A stretch of 45,223 nt of DNA from assembly GCA_944393665.1 (NCBI GenBank), contig CALYAX010000013.1, positions 1 through 45,223 of the forward strand, in the 5' to 3' direction. Below the pieces are notes generated by a model. The model had not been told where the DNA came from, did no database searches, and worked only from the letters and a program-made list of their open reading frames with translations. Shown piece by piece: positions 7,740 through 16,117 of the stretch; the stretch's first letter is position 1; every line of letters starts with the position of its first letter. Origin of the DNA: an uncultured Alphaproteobacteria bacterium. Lineage in GTDB: Bacteria > Pseudomonadota > Alphaproteobacteria > RF32 > CAG-239. A program made the position numbers and the translations under genes.

Positions 7740-8921
7740 CTATATGTCAGCTGCAACCGGTTCTGCAGCTTCCGGCGCCACAGCCCGGCCACCGGCAATT
7801 ACCGGATCCACTTTCATCCCCGGGCGGACTTTCAGCAAACCGTTAATGATAACCTTATCACCGGGATTAAGGCCTTCATCAATAATCCAGCCGCCGCCGG
7901 GCGTGGTTAACCCGGCCTGAACGCCGACCGTTTCAACCATATTCTGGCTGTTCACCCGGTAGACATAAGCTCCGTTTGACCCCTGCATAACCGCCTCCTG
8001 CGGAACCACCAGCGCGTCAATCCGCGTCAGCCCCTCCATGATCAGGCGCAAAAACTGGCCCGGACGGATTTTGCCCTCGGCATTTGGAAAAACAGCCCGC
8101 AGCTTAATAGTACCTGTGGTCTGGTCAACATTCGGATTAATAAAATTGATTTCGCCTTCCTGCGGATACAGCTTGTCGCCGGCTTTAACCTTGGCCCTGA
8201 TTTCGCTTTTGTTTTGAGGGTTGCGAATCAGGCCGCGTTCCACCATATTCGACAATGACAATATCTCATTTTCCGACGCGGAAAAAATCACATATATCGG
8301 ATCCTGCTGCGTAATATGGGTCAGCAGGCTGGCATCGCCGGTAGAAGAAATCAAACTGCCTTCCGACTGTGTTTCCATACTGGTAATGCCGCTGATTGGC
8401 GCGGTCACCGTCGTATAATCCAGATTAAGCTGCGCCGAGTCAACTTCTGCCTTGGCCAAAGCGGTGCTGGCCCGCAGCGAGTCCAAATTGGCCCGGGCCT
8501 CATCGCGCGATTTTTCGCTGACGATACGCTGTTCAAACAACTTGGATATACGGTCCCACTGGGTTTCCGCCGCCCGCAGCTGAGCCTCGTTTTGAGCCAG
8601 TTTGGCTTTGGCCTGGCTTAAAGCCACTTCAAACGGCGCGGGATCAATTTGAAACAAGACATCGCCTTCTTTTACGGCACTTCCCTCAACATAATTGCGC
8701 TTGAGCAAAATTCCGCCGACCCGGGCCCTCACCTCTGTTTCTTTGGATCCTTGTGCCCGCGCCGAAAACTCAAAACTCAGCGGAACATCTTCCGGTTCCA
8801 CCACCTCAACCTGAACCTGGGGAGCGGCATTCGGAGTTTTTTGAACATTATCCTCATCTTTGCAAGCGCCGAAAACCGGCAAAACCGCCAGAACCAGCCA
8901 CAATCTGTTTTTTACCGACAT
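7740..8921 (-). CDS. RND periplasmic adaptor (membrane fusion lipoprotein)
   Basis: This 393-residue AcrA/MexA-family adaptor links the RND pump to an outer-membrane channel. A signal peptide ends in VFGAC with Cys20 as the likely lipidated residue; Phe at -3 is slightly unusual. It is followed by a beta-barrel/lipoyl half (ARVGGILLKRNYVEGSAVKE), a helical hairpin rich in A, Q and E (about 105-165), the second lipoyl half (TTVTAPISGITS) and a C-terminal beta-barrel. AAAGGA precedes the ATG. First gene of the efflux operon, divergent from the arginine decarboxylase. Confidence 0.92.
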   Translation of the reverse strand: MSVKNRLWLVLAVLPVFGACKDEDNVQKTPNAAPQVQVEVVEPEDVPLSFEFSARAQGSKETEVRARVGGILLKRNYVEGSAVKEGDVLFQIDPAPFEVALSQAKAKLAQNEAQLRAAETQWDRISKLFEQRIVSEKSRDEARANLDSLRASTALAKAEVDSAQLNLDYTTVTAPISGITSMETQSEGSLISSTGDASLLTHITQQDPIYVIFSASENEILSLSNMVERGLIRNPQNKSEIRAKVKAGDKLYPQEGEINFINPNVDQTTGTIKLRAVFPNAEGKIRPGQFLRLIMEGLTRIDALVVPQEAVMQGSNGAYVYRVNSQNMVETVGVQAGLTTPGGGWIIDEGLNPGDKVIINGLLKVRPGMKVDPVIAGGRAVAPEAAEPVAADI

Positions 8922-8959
8922 TTTTCAATCCTTTATAAACTTAATTCTTTTCTTAACCT

Positions 8960-8973
8960 ACTATAAAGATAGT
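8960..8973. promoter_or_regulatory. Short dyad upstream of the efflux operon
   Basis: ACTAT-AAAG-ATAGT lies 39-52 nt upstream of the adaptor start. It is the right place for a repressor operator, but the arms are short and no regulator gene is adjacent. Confidence 0.25.
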
Positions 8974-9075
8974 AAATTTCCATAGTTTTTTTAACTTTTG
9001 CTAATTTGTGGATATGTGAGAATTTATCTTCAGCCCCCACGTTGAAATAATCGCCATTGAGATTAGTTATAAAAC

Positions 9076-9110
9076 AGCTGAACAAAATTAGCTGAACTTT
9101 GTTGTATATT
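9076..9110 (+). promoter_or_regulatory. Probable promoter/operator of the arginine decarboxylase gene
   Basis: A TATATT -10-like box lies at 9105-9110. Upstream are a direct repeat of AGCTGAAC (9076-9083 and 9090-9097) and a dyad AACAAA/TTTGTT (9081-9086 and 9098-9103). No consensus -35 is seen, which would suit an activator-dependent promoter. Confidence 0.4.
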
Positions 9111-9136
9111 TCATTCTTTTTTCAAGGAGATTTAAC

Positions 9137-9721
9137 ATGACTGAAGGCGTTCGTTTTCCGACTTTTGCATTCATTACCGGCGGTGTCGGCCAGGCCGACG
9201 AGGGTATCCCTCCCCAACCTTTTGAAACTTTCTGTTATGACTCTGCCCTGCTGATGGCAAAGATTGAGAATTTTAACGTTGTTCCTTATACCTCGGTTCT
9301 GCCGAAAGAACTTTACGGCAACATTAAACCGATCGACGACAATATGGTTAAGTCGTTCAAACAGGGTGGCGTTCTGGAAGTTATTATGGCCGGCAACGGT
9401 GCCAGCCGTGACGACCACAAAGCCATCGCAACCGGACTGGGCGTTTGCTGGGGTAAAGATAAAAACGGCGAACTCATCGGCGGATGGGCTTCAGAATATG
9501 TTGAATATTTTGATACCCAGATTGATGAAGAAGTTGCCCGCGGCCATGCCGAAATGTGGCTGACCAAATCCTTAAACCACGAACTGGAAATCCGCGGCGT
9601 TGAAAAACACTCCGAGTTCCAGATGTGGCACAACTACATCAACATCACCCAGCAGTTTGGTTACAGCCTGACCGCTCTTGGCTTCCTGAACTTCGAACAT
9701 GCCGATCCCTACAAGGCATAA
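9137..9721 (+). CDS. aaxB: Pyruvoyl-dependent arginine decarboxylase (AaxB-like)
   Basis: It converts arginine to agmatine and CO2, consuming a proton. The 194-residue proenzyme has the self-cleavage site YTSVLPKE, with Thr52-Ser53 at the same numbers as in the chlamydial enzyme; Ser53 would become the pyruvoyl group of the larger subunit. The glycine-rich GGVGQADEG motif and the [16 protein letters not shown] segment fit the family. AAGGAGA (9124-9130) is a strong ribosome binding site. The next gene is an amino acid antiporter, so the pair looks like an arginine/agmatine system. Substrate preference for arginine is inferred from family and context. Confidence 0.9.
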   Translation: MTEGVRFPTFAFITGGVGQADEGIPPQPFETFCYDSALLMAKIENFNVVPYTSVLPKELYGNIKPIDDNMVKSFKQGGVLEVIMAGNGASRDDHKAIATGLGVCWGKDKNGELIGGWASEYVEYFDTQIDEEVARGHAEMWLTKSLNHELEIRGVEKHSEFQMWHNYINITQQFGYSLTALGFLNFEHADPYKA

Positions 9722-9730
9722 ACAAACTCT

Positions 9731-9792
9731 GCCATTGCGGAGGATTGGCAGGCGGATTTTTCCCTCTGCATTCCCCGCAATGGCATTTTTTT
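9731..9792 (+). terminator. Intercistronic terminator/attenuator between decarboxylase and antiporter
   Basis: GCCATTGCGG (9731-9740) pairs with CCGCAATGGC (9775-9784), extended by GGA/TCC after one bulged A and by an inner GCAG/CTGC stem with a TTTT loop. Seven T residues follow. It begins 10 nt after the decarboxylase stop and 83 nt before the antiporter start, so it probably lowers antiporter expression relative to the enzyme. Confidence 0.8.
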
Positions 9793-9813
9793 AACTTTTA
9801 AAGGATTATAACC

Positions 9814-11313
9814 ATGGCAGATAATCAAGTATCTTCAAATGCGACGACTGCACCAGCTGCCGCCGGGGCTCCCAAGAAAAACGGCCTGGGCGTGTTTGCC
9901 CTGGCCGCCATCGTCGTCAGTTCCATGCTCGGCGGCGGTATCTACAGCCTGCCTCAGAATATGGCAGCTGGTGCTTCCGCCGGCGCGGTTTTGCTGGCTT
10001 GGGTCATTACCGGTATCGGTATCTACTTCATCGCCAATACTTTTAGTATCTTGTCCCGCGCCAAACCTGACCTGACTACCGGTATTTACTCTTACAGCCG
10101 GGCCGGGTTCGGACCCTATGTCGGTTTTACCATCGGCTGGTCTTACTGGCTGTGCCAGGTTTGCGGCAACGTCGGTTATGCCGTCATCACCATGGACGCG
10201 CTCAATTACTTCTTCCCGCCTTATTTTGCCGGAGGCAATAATTTTGCGTCCATCATCGGCGGCTCTATCATCATCTGGGGTTTTAATTACCTCGTTTTGC
10301 GCGGCGTCCGCCAGGCCAGTATTGTCAACCTGATCGGCACCATTGTGAAAATTGTACCGTTAATTTTGTTTATTCTGATCATGCTGTTTGTCTTCAATCA
10401 TGACAAATTCAGTTTTGATTTCTGGGGCGAGACTTTGTCCGCCAAAACCAAACTCGGCGGTCTGTCTACCCAAATCAAAAGCACCATGCTTGTTACTCTC
10501 TGGGCTTTCATCGGTATTGAGGGCGCCGTTGTCATGTCTAACCGCGCCAAATCACCCAATGATGTCAGCAAAGCAACTCTTTTGGGCTTCATTTCCTGCC
10601 TGGCCATCTATGTTTTGCTGTCCCTGCTGCCGTTCGGCTTCATGTCGCAGGCACAGCTGGCTGCAATTCCCAACCCGTCGACTGCCGGCGTATTGGAAGC
10701 AGCCGTCGGCCGCTGGGGTGCCTGGCTGATGAACATCGGTTTGCTGGTATCGGTTCTCACCAGCTGGCTGGCCTGGACCATGGTTACGGCTGAAATTCCG
10801 CAGGCTGCCGCTGCCAACGGAACTTTCCCCAAAGAATTCACCAAAGAGAATGAAAATGGTTCTCCCTCGGTTTCTTTGTGGGTCACCAGTGCGATGATGC
10901 AGTTGTTCCTGCTGCTGGTTTATTTCTCAAACAATGCCTGGAACACCATGCTGAGCATTACCGGCGTTATGGTTCTGCCCGCTTACTTTGCTTCCTGCGC
11001 TTATTTGTGGAAAATCTGCGAGGACGGCGAATTTCCGGTCAACATCGGCATCCGCCGCTCAGCTGCGCTGATTACCGGCGTACTCGGCGCAGTTTATGCC
11101 CTGTGGCTGATTTATGCCGCCGGCTTAACCTATCTGATGATGGCGGTTGTCATTATTGCGCTGGGTATCCCGGTTTATATGTGGGCCCGCAAACAGAACG
11201 CGCCTGACCAGAAAGCTTTCACCACCGGTGAACTCTGGCTGGCAGCTGCGCTGGTTGTTATCGCGCTGTGGGCAATTTATGCCTTCTCACGCGGCATAGT
11301 GACCCTGGGTTAA
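9814..11313 (+). CDS. aaxC: APC-family arginine/agmatine antiporter (AaxC/ArcD-like)
   Basis: A 499-residue integral membrane transporter of the basic amino acid/polyamine antiporter family, with about 12 transmembrane segments after a 30-residue Ala-rich cytoplasmic N-terminus. The first helix carries SSMLGGGIYSLPQ, the family's substrate-binding GxG motif region; the sixth-helix segment reads TLWAFIGIEGAVVMSNRAK. It would import arginine and export agmatine, completing a proton-consuming cycle with the upstream decarboxylase. AAAGGA (9800-9805) supports the start. Arginine/ornithine exchange is an alternative, but no deiminase-pathway gene is nearby. Confidence 0.87.
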   Translation: MADNQVSSNATTAPAAAGAPKKNGLGVFALAAIVVSSMLGGGIYSLPQNMAAGASAGAVLLAWVITGIGIYFIANTFSILSRAKPDLTTGIYSYSRAGFGPYVGFTIGWSYWLCQVCGNVGYAVITMDALNYFFPPYFAGGNNFASIIGGSIIIWGFNYLVLRGVRQASIVNLIGTIVKIVPLILFILIMLFVFNHDKFSFDFWGETLSAKTKLGGLSTQIKSTMLVTLWAFIGIEGAVVMSNRAKSPNDVSKATLLGFISCLAIYVLLSLLPFGFMSQAQLAAIPNPSTAGVLEAAVGRWGAWLMNIGLLVSVLTSWLAWTMVTAEIPQAAAANGTFPKEFTKENENGSPSVSLWVTSAMMQLFLLLVYFSNNAWNTMLSITGVMVLPAYFASCAYLWKICEDGEFPVNIGIRRSAALITGVLGAVYALWLIYAAGLTYLMMAVVIIALGIPVYMWARKQNAPDQKAFTTGELWLAAALVVIALWAIYAFSRGIVTLG

Positions 11314-11331
11314 AATAACTCTTCTGCACAC

Positions 11332-11365
11332 AAAAAACGGAGGTTGTCTGACCTCCGTTTTTTTT
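11332..11365. terminator. Intrinsic terminator after the antiporter gene
   Basis: AAAAAACGGAGGT (11332-11344) pairs with ACCTCCGTTTTTT (11351-11363), followed by further T residues. It also faces the convergent DUF218-like gene. Confidence 0.9.
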
Positions 11366-11380
11366 ATTATTCCCCTGCCG

Positions 11381-12652
11381 TTACAAACCCAGCAGAGGTT
11401 TAAAATTTTTCTTCAACAGAATCTGATGTTTCTTAATCAGATTCTCATAATCTTTTTTCACCATTCCCCGCTTTTGCTTTAAATCGCGGAGAATAGGCAG
11501 CAGCTGCAGGATTGTCCGCAAACGGTGTCCCGGCTGCTTGATGACATAAGATCTTTGCAGCCGCGCCGCTTTATCCGAATAGGTCTTATCAATCCCCGGA
11601 ACCTCTGCCATAAAAATCCCCTGGTATTTTCTGAACCGCTTGATAACATGCGCCCAAAAATGCAAAATCGGGGTCGTGTAATTAAGCGCCATCCCGTTAT
11701 ATAAATGGCAGCTGTCCTCCAGCGACTGATAAATCGTGAAATACAGCAGGTCCATCGCCGGATATTGCAGCATCTGCGAATATTTGAAAATCACTGACAG
11801 CCGCTGGGTTATGACAATTATTCCCTTTTGGCCGTCCAGCTGCTTATTCAAAACTTCCAGATTTTTACCGGTATTATTTCCGGCGTCCAGAACAACGATG
11901 TCTTCCTCCCTGATAAATAATTTTACCAGCGTGTTTTTCTGCATCACGCCTTCGCTTTCTTTATACAGGTACTTCGACATCGGCCCTTTGCCGCCCAGAC
12001 AGATGATTTTCCGCCGTTTTCCGCCGGGTCCGTACTCACCGAACAGTTCCATCATCTTATACCACAAAAGGGATGCCTTCGCCGCCGAAACCATGTCATC
12101 ATCATAAACAATAAGATAATCGGCGTTAATCAGTTTCTTGCCTAAAGTAACCGCATTCTCTTTTTTACGATAAACGCAAAAACTGTCGGCATTTTCCATA
12201 AACTGCTTGCGAATAAGATAAACAGCCTGTTTCATTCCTTCATAATAAGAACCCGCAACGGCATTTTTGTAAAAATGTTTGTTGCAGATAATCAAAACTT
12301 TGGAATAATCAAGCTTGTTCAAGCCCGCCGGAACTTCATCCAGAGTCAGCCGAATCCACGCGGACACTAAGGCCTCCCGTTCGTAAAAGCCCCCCGGAAC
12401 TTCATCCAGAGTCAGGTCATCGCTCTCCCCGTCAATAAGGGAAGCATTTCCAACGACGATCGCCTCAAGATTCGGAAGATATTTTTTCAGCTGATAAAAA
12501 ATCTCCCAACTGATGACATCGCCGGACATAATGACTTTATCAACTTCCGGAACCTTCGTTAAATCAAAACAATTTGACGGAACGATGAGTTTTTCATTTA
12601 ACCAGCCGGCCGCCTCGCGATCCAAACTGATTTTTTTTATTTTTCTATTCAT
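11381..12652 (-). CDS. DUF218-like (YdcF/SanA-type) protein of unknown role, 423 aa
   Basis: The central part (about residues 165-320) shows the DUF218 pattern: YLIVYDDDMVSAAKA, then KIICLGGKGPMS, then a late NNTGKNLEVLN and GIIVITQRLSVIFKY, matching the family's GG-motif, Glu-rich helix and VT..H-type strand in order, though the usual His is replaced by a Gln-Arg-Leu context. The N-terminal 150 residues have no recognised family and contain a duplicated LTLDEVP segment 22 residues apart. No signal peptide, so it is probably cytoplasmic. No Shine-Dalgarno is visible. DUF218 proteins are linked to envelope/carbohydrate functions; assignment here is tentative. Confidence 0.55.
   Translation of the reverse strand: MNRKIKKISLDREAAGWLNEKLIVPSNCFDLTKVPEVDKVIMSGDVISWEIFYQLKKYLPNLEAIVVGNASLIDGESDDLTLDEVPGGFYEREALVSAWIRLTLDEVPAGLNKLDYSKVLIICNKHFYKNAVAGSYYEGMKQAVYLIRKQFMENADSFCVYRKKENAVTLGKKLINADYLIVYDDDMVSAAKASLLWYKMMELFGEYGPGGKRRKIICLGGKGPMSKYLYKESEGVMQKNTLVKLFIREEDIVVLDAGNNTGKNLEVLNKQLDGQKGIIVITQRLSVIFKYSQMLQYPAMDLLYFTIYQSLEDSCHLYNGMALNYTTPILHFWAHVIKRFRKYQGIFMAEVPGIDKTYSDKAARLQRSYVIKQPGHRLRTILQLLPILRDLKQKRGMVKKDYENLIKKHQILLKKNFKPLLGL
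12328..12415 (-). repeat. 22-bp exact direct repeat inside the DUF218-like gene
   Basis: The 22-base sequence at 12328-12349 recurs exactly at 12394-12415, a 66-bp period, in frame. It encodes LTLDEVP plus a G or A in each copy. The intervening sequence differs, so this is a degenerate or partial tandem duplication. Confidence 0.8.
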
Positions 12653-12706
12653 ATATCTGGGTTTTAATTAATATTCCAATAATCCAACGACACAATAACT
12701 TACCTC

Positions 12707-12729
12707 TTTGGTGTCAAACTAACACCAAA
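12707..12729. repeat. Inverted repeat TTTGGTGT/ACACCAAA
   Basis: Perfect 8-bp arms (12707-12714 and 12722-12729) surround a 7-nt spacer in the 104-bp gap between the histidine phosphatase and the DUF218-like gene. It lacks a T tract on the minus strand, so an operator for the downstream gene is as likely as a weak terminator. Confidence 0.4.
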
Positions 12730-12756
12730 TTAGACAAAAATCAACGGTTATTTTCT

Positions 12757-13302
12757 CTAAATATCAAGGATAAAATAGTCGCAGTTTTTAAAAATCTTAT
12801 CCTTTCCGTACAAATGATGGTACAGATTCCGCATGACATGGCCGTGCGTTGACACGCCGGCCACATCATAAGGGGATATTTCCTTGATTTTTTTCAACGC
12901 CCCCATAAACCGTTCCCGCGCTTCGTGTTTACTCTCTGCGCCGTAATTCTTAAGCTCGTCAGACGCCTTGTCGCCGATGTCTAAAATCGGCAGGATATCA
13001 GGATATTTTTGTTCCAAAATCTCCCTTATCTCTTCCACGCCCTCCGTTTCGCCAAGATTATGTTCATGCAGGTCTTCGATAATTTCAATCGGCGTCTGGT
13101 GTGCTTCCGCCACAATTTTTGCCGTTGCAAGTGCACGCGGATAAGGGCTGGAATAAATCACCGGCAATTTGACCGGCGCCAGTTCGTCCCGCAGTTTTTC
13201 GGCTTGGGCAATTCCCTCCCCGGTTAACACCGCGTCAGGTTTTGAAATCTTGTTCGCCTGATTATAATCAGACTGTCCGTGCCGGAAGATATACAGTTTC
13301 AT
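12757..13302 (-). CDS. Histidine phosphatase family protein (phosphoglycerate mutase-like)
   Basis: A 181-residue phosphohydrolase of the histidine phosphatase superfamily. The RHGQSDYN signature (residues 7-14) supplies the phospho-accepting His8; the Arg/Glu of SPYPRALATA and the late STHGHVMRN provide the remaining catalytic pocket. The ATG at 13302 is chosen because the motif then lies at the normal distance from the N-terminus; it starts 7 nt after the nitroreductase stop, so the two genes form an operon. Substrate (phosphosugar, nucleotide or protein) cannot be told. Confidence 0.88.
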   Translation of the reverse strand: MKLYIFRHGQSDYNQANKISKPDAVLTGEGIAQAEKLRDELAPVKLPVIYSSPYPRALATAKIVAEAHQTPIEIIEDLHEHNLGETEGVEEIREILEQKYPDILPILDIGDKASDELKNYGAESKHEARERFMGALKKIKEISPYDVAGVSTHGHVMRNLYHHLYGKDKIFKNCDYFILDI

Positions 13303-13309
13303 TGCCGGC

Positions 13310-13825
13310 CTACCATTTGTTAAAGTGAACTTTGCCGCCGTCAAAACGGTCTTTGGGCTGGGCCGGAACTTTAACCGGATAACCCACAACAACCAAGGCA
13401 TTAGGTTTCACGTTTTCTGGCAGACCCAACAATTCCTGAAACTGTTTCATACGGTCTTCATAAGGATAAACCGCGCACCAACAGGCACCTAACCCGCGTC
13501 CGTGACAAGCCAAAAGCAGATTTTGAATCGCCGCGGAAGTATCCACCACCCAAAACCCCTCATCGCACTGCTTGTTAATATCACCGCAGACAATAATTGC
13601 TGCGCTGGCATCTTTCAAAAAACCGGCATGCGGATGAATCTCAACAATTCGGTTCTTTATTTCATCATCAGTAACTACAACAAATTCCCAAGGCTGACGG
13701 TTACAGCCGGAAGGGGCATACATTGCAATCTTGAGAATATCGTCAATATCCTGCTGCGGAATTTTTCTTCCCGGTTCAAACTGACGGACTGACCGGCGGG
13801 TTAACAGACCTGCTTCTAAAAACAT
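13310..13825 (-). CDS. Nitroreductase family FMN-dependent oxidoreductase
   Basis: The 171-residue protein carries FMN-binding elements of the nitroreductase family: RRSVRQF near the N-terminus, APSGCNRQPWEF (phosphate/isoalloxazine contact), and AIQNLLLACHGRGLGACW in the dimer-forming helix, with a C-terminal VVGYP motif. It would reduce nitro compounds, quinones or flavins with NAD(P)H. Length is short for the family but complete. GGGAG-type ribosome binding site before the ATG; first gene of the pair with the histidine phosphatase. Confidence 0.9.
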   Translation of the reverse strand: MFLEAGLLTRRSVRQFEPGRKIPQQDIDDILKIAMYAPSGCNRQPWEFVVVTDDEIKNRIVEIHPHAGFLKDASAAIIVCGDINKQCDEGFWVVDTSAAIQNLLLACHGRGLGACWCAVYPYEDRMKQFQELLGLPENVKPNALVVVGYPVKVPAQPKDRFDGGKVHFNKW

Positions 13826-13924
13826 ATTTTTTCTCCCTTTTGTAACTTCTATTAATTTAGGAGGTTACCTTTTAACTTACAAGCTAAATTATTTATTATT
13901 CCGTCCACTGCGGTTAATTATACA

Positions 13925-13953
13925 TTGACTATTTATTCATAATATTCTATACT
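13925..13953 (+). promoter_or_regulatory. Strong sigma70-like promoter of the Cys-rich gene at 13993
   Basis: TTGACT (13925-13930) and TATACT (13948-13953) are separated by exactly 17 bp, each one base from consensus. Predicted transcription start is near 13960, about 33 nt before the ATG. Confidence 0.75.
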
Positions 13954-13992
13954 AAACAATAGTTCCGGAATAGTAATTATTGGAGAACGGCC

Positions 13993-16104
13993 ATGAGAAC
14001 AGTCTTTTTCGCTTTTGCTTTATTCTTTGCGGGAAGTTGTCCTGCTCTCGGCTCATCTCTTGAGTTATCATACACACATCACACCGCCATTACTGTTCCG
14101 GAGCTTTCAGATTCTTCCGCCTCCTTTAAGCTGGCCAGAACCTGGTTCCTTCCCGACTGGCAGGCCGGTTTGGGCACCAGAGCCGATACCGCTCCAACAG
14201 GCTCCGGCGACCGCCATGACCTGACCTGTGCCACTTACGGCGGATGTCTTGGGGTCCCCGCTAACATGACCTGTCTGGACGACTTTTCCGTGGACGGAAA
14301 AAACTGTTACAAGTCTTGCTCCTGCAAACCCGGATACAACCATGTCAGCACAGAAGACATCTGCGCAGGCTGCGCCAACCCCTGCCTTAATCTTCAGGAT
14401 AAAAATCCCTGCACATTCGGGTGTAAATCAACTTATTCCTCCTGCCCGTCAAAATGTGAAACCTGCTACGCTGACAATTGCCATAATCGTACACCCGATC
14501 CCGATAAAGGTTTCGGCTGTAAACAATATTTCTCTGATTGTCCCTCCGAATGCGAAACAGCCTATTCTGACAACTGTCATAACCGCGAAGCTGATGACGA
14601 CAACAAATATGGTTGCGAAAAATATTTTGACGACTGCTCTTCCAAATGTGAAAAGGCTTATACTGACAACTGCCGAAACTATCCATCTAAGCCTCTTGCC
14701 TCATCTTGCGCAAACGGCTGTGCCCTGGGAAAAACTTTAGCCGACTGTGCTTCTCGTTGTTCTACCGGCTGCAAAGCCTCCTGCGAAACCGGCTATTATC
14801 TGAGTGCTGACGAATTGAGCTGCTCATATGACCTTTGCCAAAAATACGGCGACAAACCCCTGGTTTCTTCTTGTGCAAACGGCTGCGCCCTCGGACAAAC
14901 TGCCGATGGCTGCTCTTCACGCTGCGCAACTGGCTGCAAAGCCTCCTGCTCATCTCCCAAAGAACTTACTGCCGACCAGCTCTCATGCCAATGTCCCGCA
15001 AATTATATCTATGACGGAACCGATCCTAGCGGTATTGCTTACGGAAAAGAAGAATGTGATGGGAAAAGAGGGAAATTCCACCCCATATATAAGGACGACC
15101 CACAATATTTCCTTGGTTTTCTTGGCTTTAATATAAAAGAAAATGCAACTCCTAAAAGCGGATACAGTATTTTTTCCATCAGTTTTTCCTTCCGCGGCAA
15201 AAGTTATTCATACGGCTATAACTACAGAGATTTTTCTGATGATGAAAAATCCAGCCCGGAAACTGTTGTTTCTGACTGTACTCAGCTTACCAAAGCTTTT
15301 AATGACAATACAATCACCAATATTCGTATCAATGGCCATATCATATGTGACGCCCCGTTAACCGCTCAAACCAATAAAAATATTTATGGTTCAAACCGTA
15401 ATACCGATAAGATTGAGTTTAAAACAGAAAAAGGTTTTGAGACAACAGAGATACTTAAATTTTCCAATTTATCGCTCATCAGCAGCGGCAGCAATGCCGG
15501 AAACTGTGACTCATTATTTCCAGATACCACTATCCTTCTGCAAAATGTATCCGTTGAATCCGGAGGATATAACACCTTTTCAAAATGGGGCACGGCACAA
15601 CATGTGATCATTATGAAAGATAGTATTACCCTAAAGCTTAAAAAGGGAAGTTGTAAGTATATATATTCTGGTAAAGGCGATATGCTCATTGAAGATGGGG
15701 CTGTAGTAAACTTAAATACCTCCTATAGTAATTACGAATATGGAGGAGAAATTTACAGTAAAGGAAAACTAAACTACGACGGCTACTTGCATCTTAGTTC
15801 TGGCACCCGTGGAGAGATTTATAAAGCAGGTAATGGTTATATAATCTTCCAAAGTACTATTTACTCCCCTCACCCCAATATCCTGACAGATGGCGCCACT
15901 TACACTATATCAGGCTTTGGCTCTGAATATGTCACGGGCAACAACGTTACTTTGAATACATCAACATATGATATGTATTTATCTGCTGGTTCGGGGACAA
16001 CCATAAACTACGCATCTACAGGAACAACTTTGAGTAAAACCTTTACAAACGGCTTGAGTCCCTACATTACCCAAAAAGTAACTTATTCAATGCTGATAAA
16101 CTAA
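13993..16104 (+). CDS. Exported Cys-rich repeat protein with C-terminal beta-rich domain
   Basis: A complete 703-residue member of the Cys-rich family. A hydrophobic signal peptide (residues 2-20) probably ends ALG/SS; AGSC16 could alternatively be a lipobox. Residues 79-355 are packed with Cys: about three 33-residue units of the form C..YFxDCxSxCExAYxDNC (143-238), then two units beginning CANGCALG (239 and 294). From about 356 the sequence is Cys-poor, Asn/Ser/Thr/Tyr-rich and beta-solenoid-like. The Cys units closely match the right-end gene. GGAGA and a strong promoter precede the ATG. A surface-exposed or adhesive role is inferred from composition only. Confidence 0.85.
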   Translation: MRTVFFAFALFFAGSCPALGSSLELSYTHHTAITVPELSDSSASFKLARTWFLPDWQAGLGTRADTAPTGSGDRHDLTCATYGGCLGVPANMTCLDDFSVDGKNCYKSCSCKPGYNHVSTEDICAGCANPCLNLQDKNPCTFGCKSTYSSCPSKCETCYADNCHNRTPDPDKGFGCKQYFSDCPSECETAYSDNCHNREADDDNKYGCEKYFDDCSSKCEKAYTDNCRNYPSKPLASSCANGCALGKTLADCASRCSTGCKASCETGYYLSADELSCSYDLCQKYGDKPLVSSCANGCALGQTADGCSSRCATGCKASCSSPKELTADQLSCQCPANYIYDGTDPSGIAYGKEECDGKRGKFHPIYKDDPQYFLGFLGFNIKENATPKSGYSIFSISFSFRGKSYSYGYNYRDFSDDEKSSPETVVSDCTQLTKAFNDNTITNIRINGHIICDAPLTAQTNKNIYGSNRNTDKIEFKTEKGFETTEILKFSNLSLISSGSNAGNCDSLFPDTTILLQNVSVESGGYNTFSKWGTAQHVIIMKDSITLKLKKGSCKYIYSGKGDMLIEDGAVVNLNTSYSNYEYGGEIYSKGKLNYDGYLHLSSGTRGEIYKAGNGYIIFQSTIYSPHPNILTDGATYTISGFGSEYVTGNNVTLNTSTYDMYLSAGSGTTINYASTGTTLSKTFTNGLSPYITQKVTYSMLIN
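14419..15000 (+). repeat. Tandem Cys-rich coding repeats
   Basis: Within the 703-residue protein, three units of about 33 codons (C..Y..DC.S.CE..Y.DNC) are followed by two units of about 55 and 40 codons (CANGCALG..., ending in LSADELSC or LTADQLSC). Bases have diverged between units, so the repeats are old rather than a recent slippage product. Confidence 0.8.
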
Positions 16105-16117
16105 AAAACCGGTCACC

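Noticed and set aside
14008..14043. Lipoprotein signal in the 703-residue Cys-rich protein (AGSC at residues 13-16)
   Set aside because: Ala at -3 is poor and a normal signal peptidase I site (ALG/SS) follows closely, so a lipoprotein call is not supported, though not excluded.
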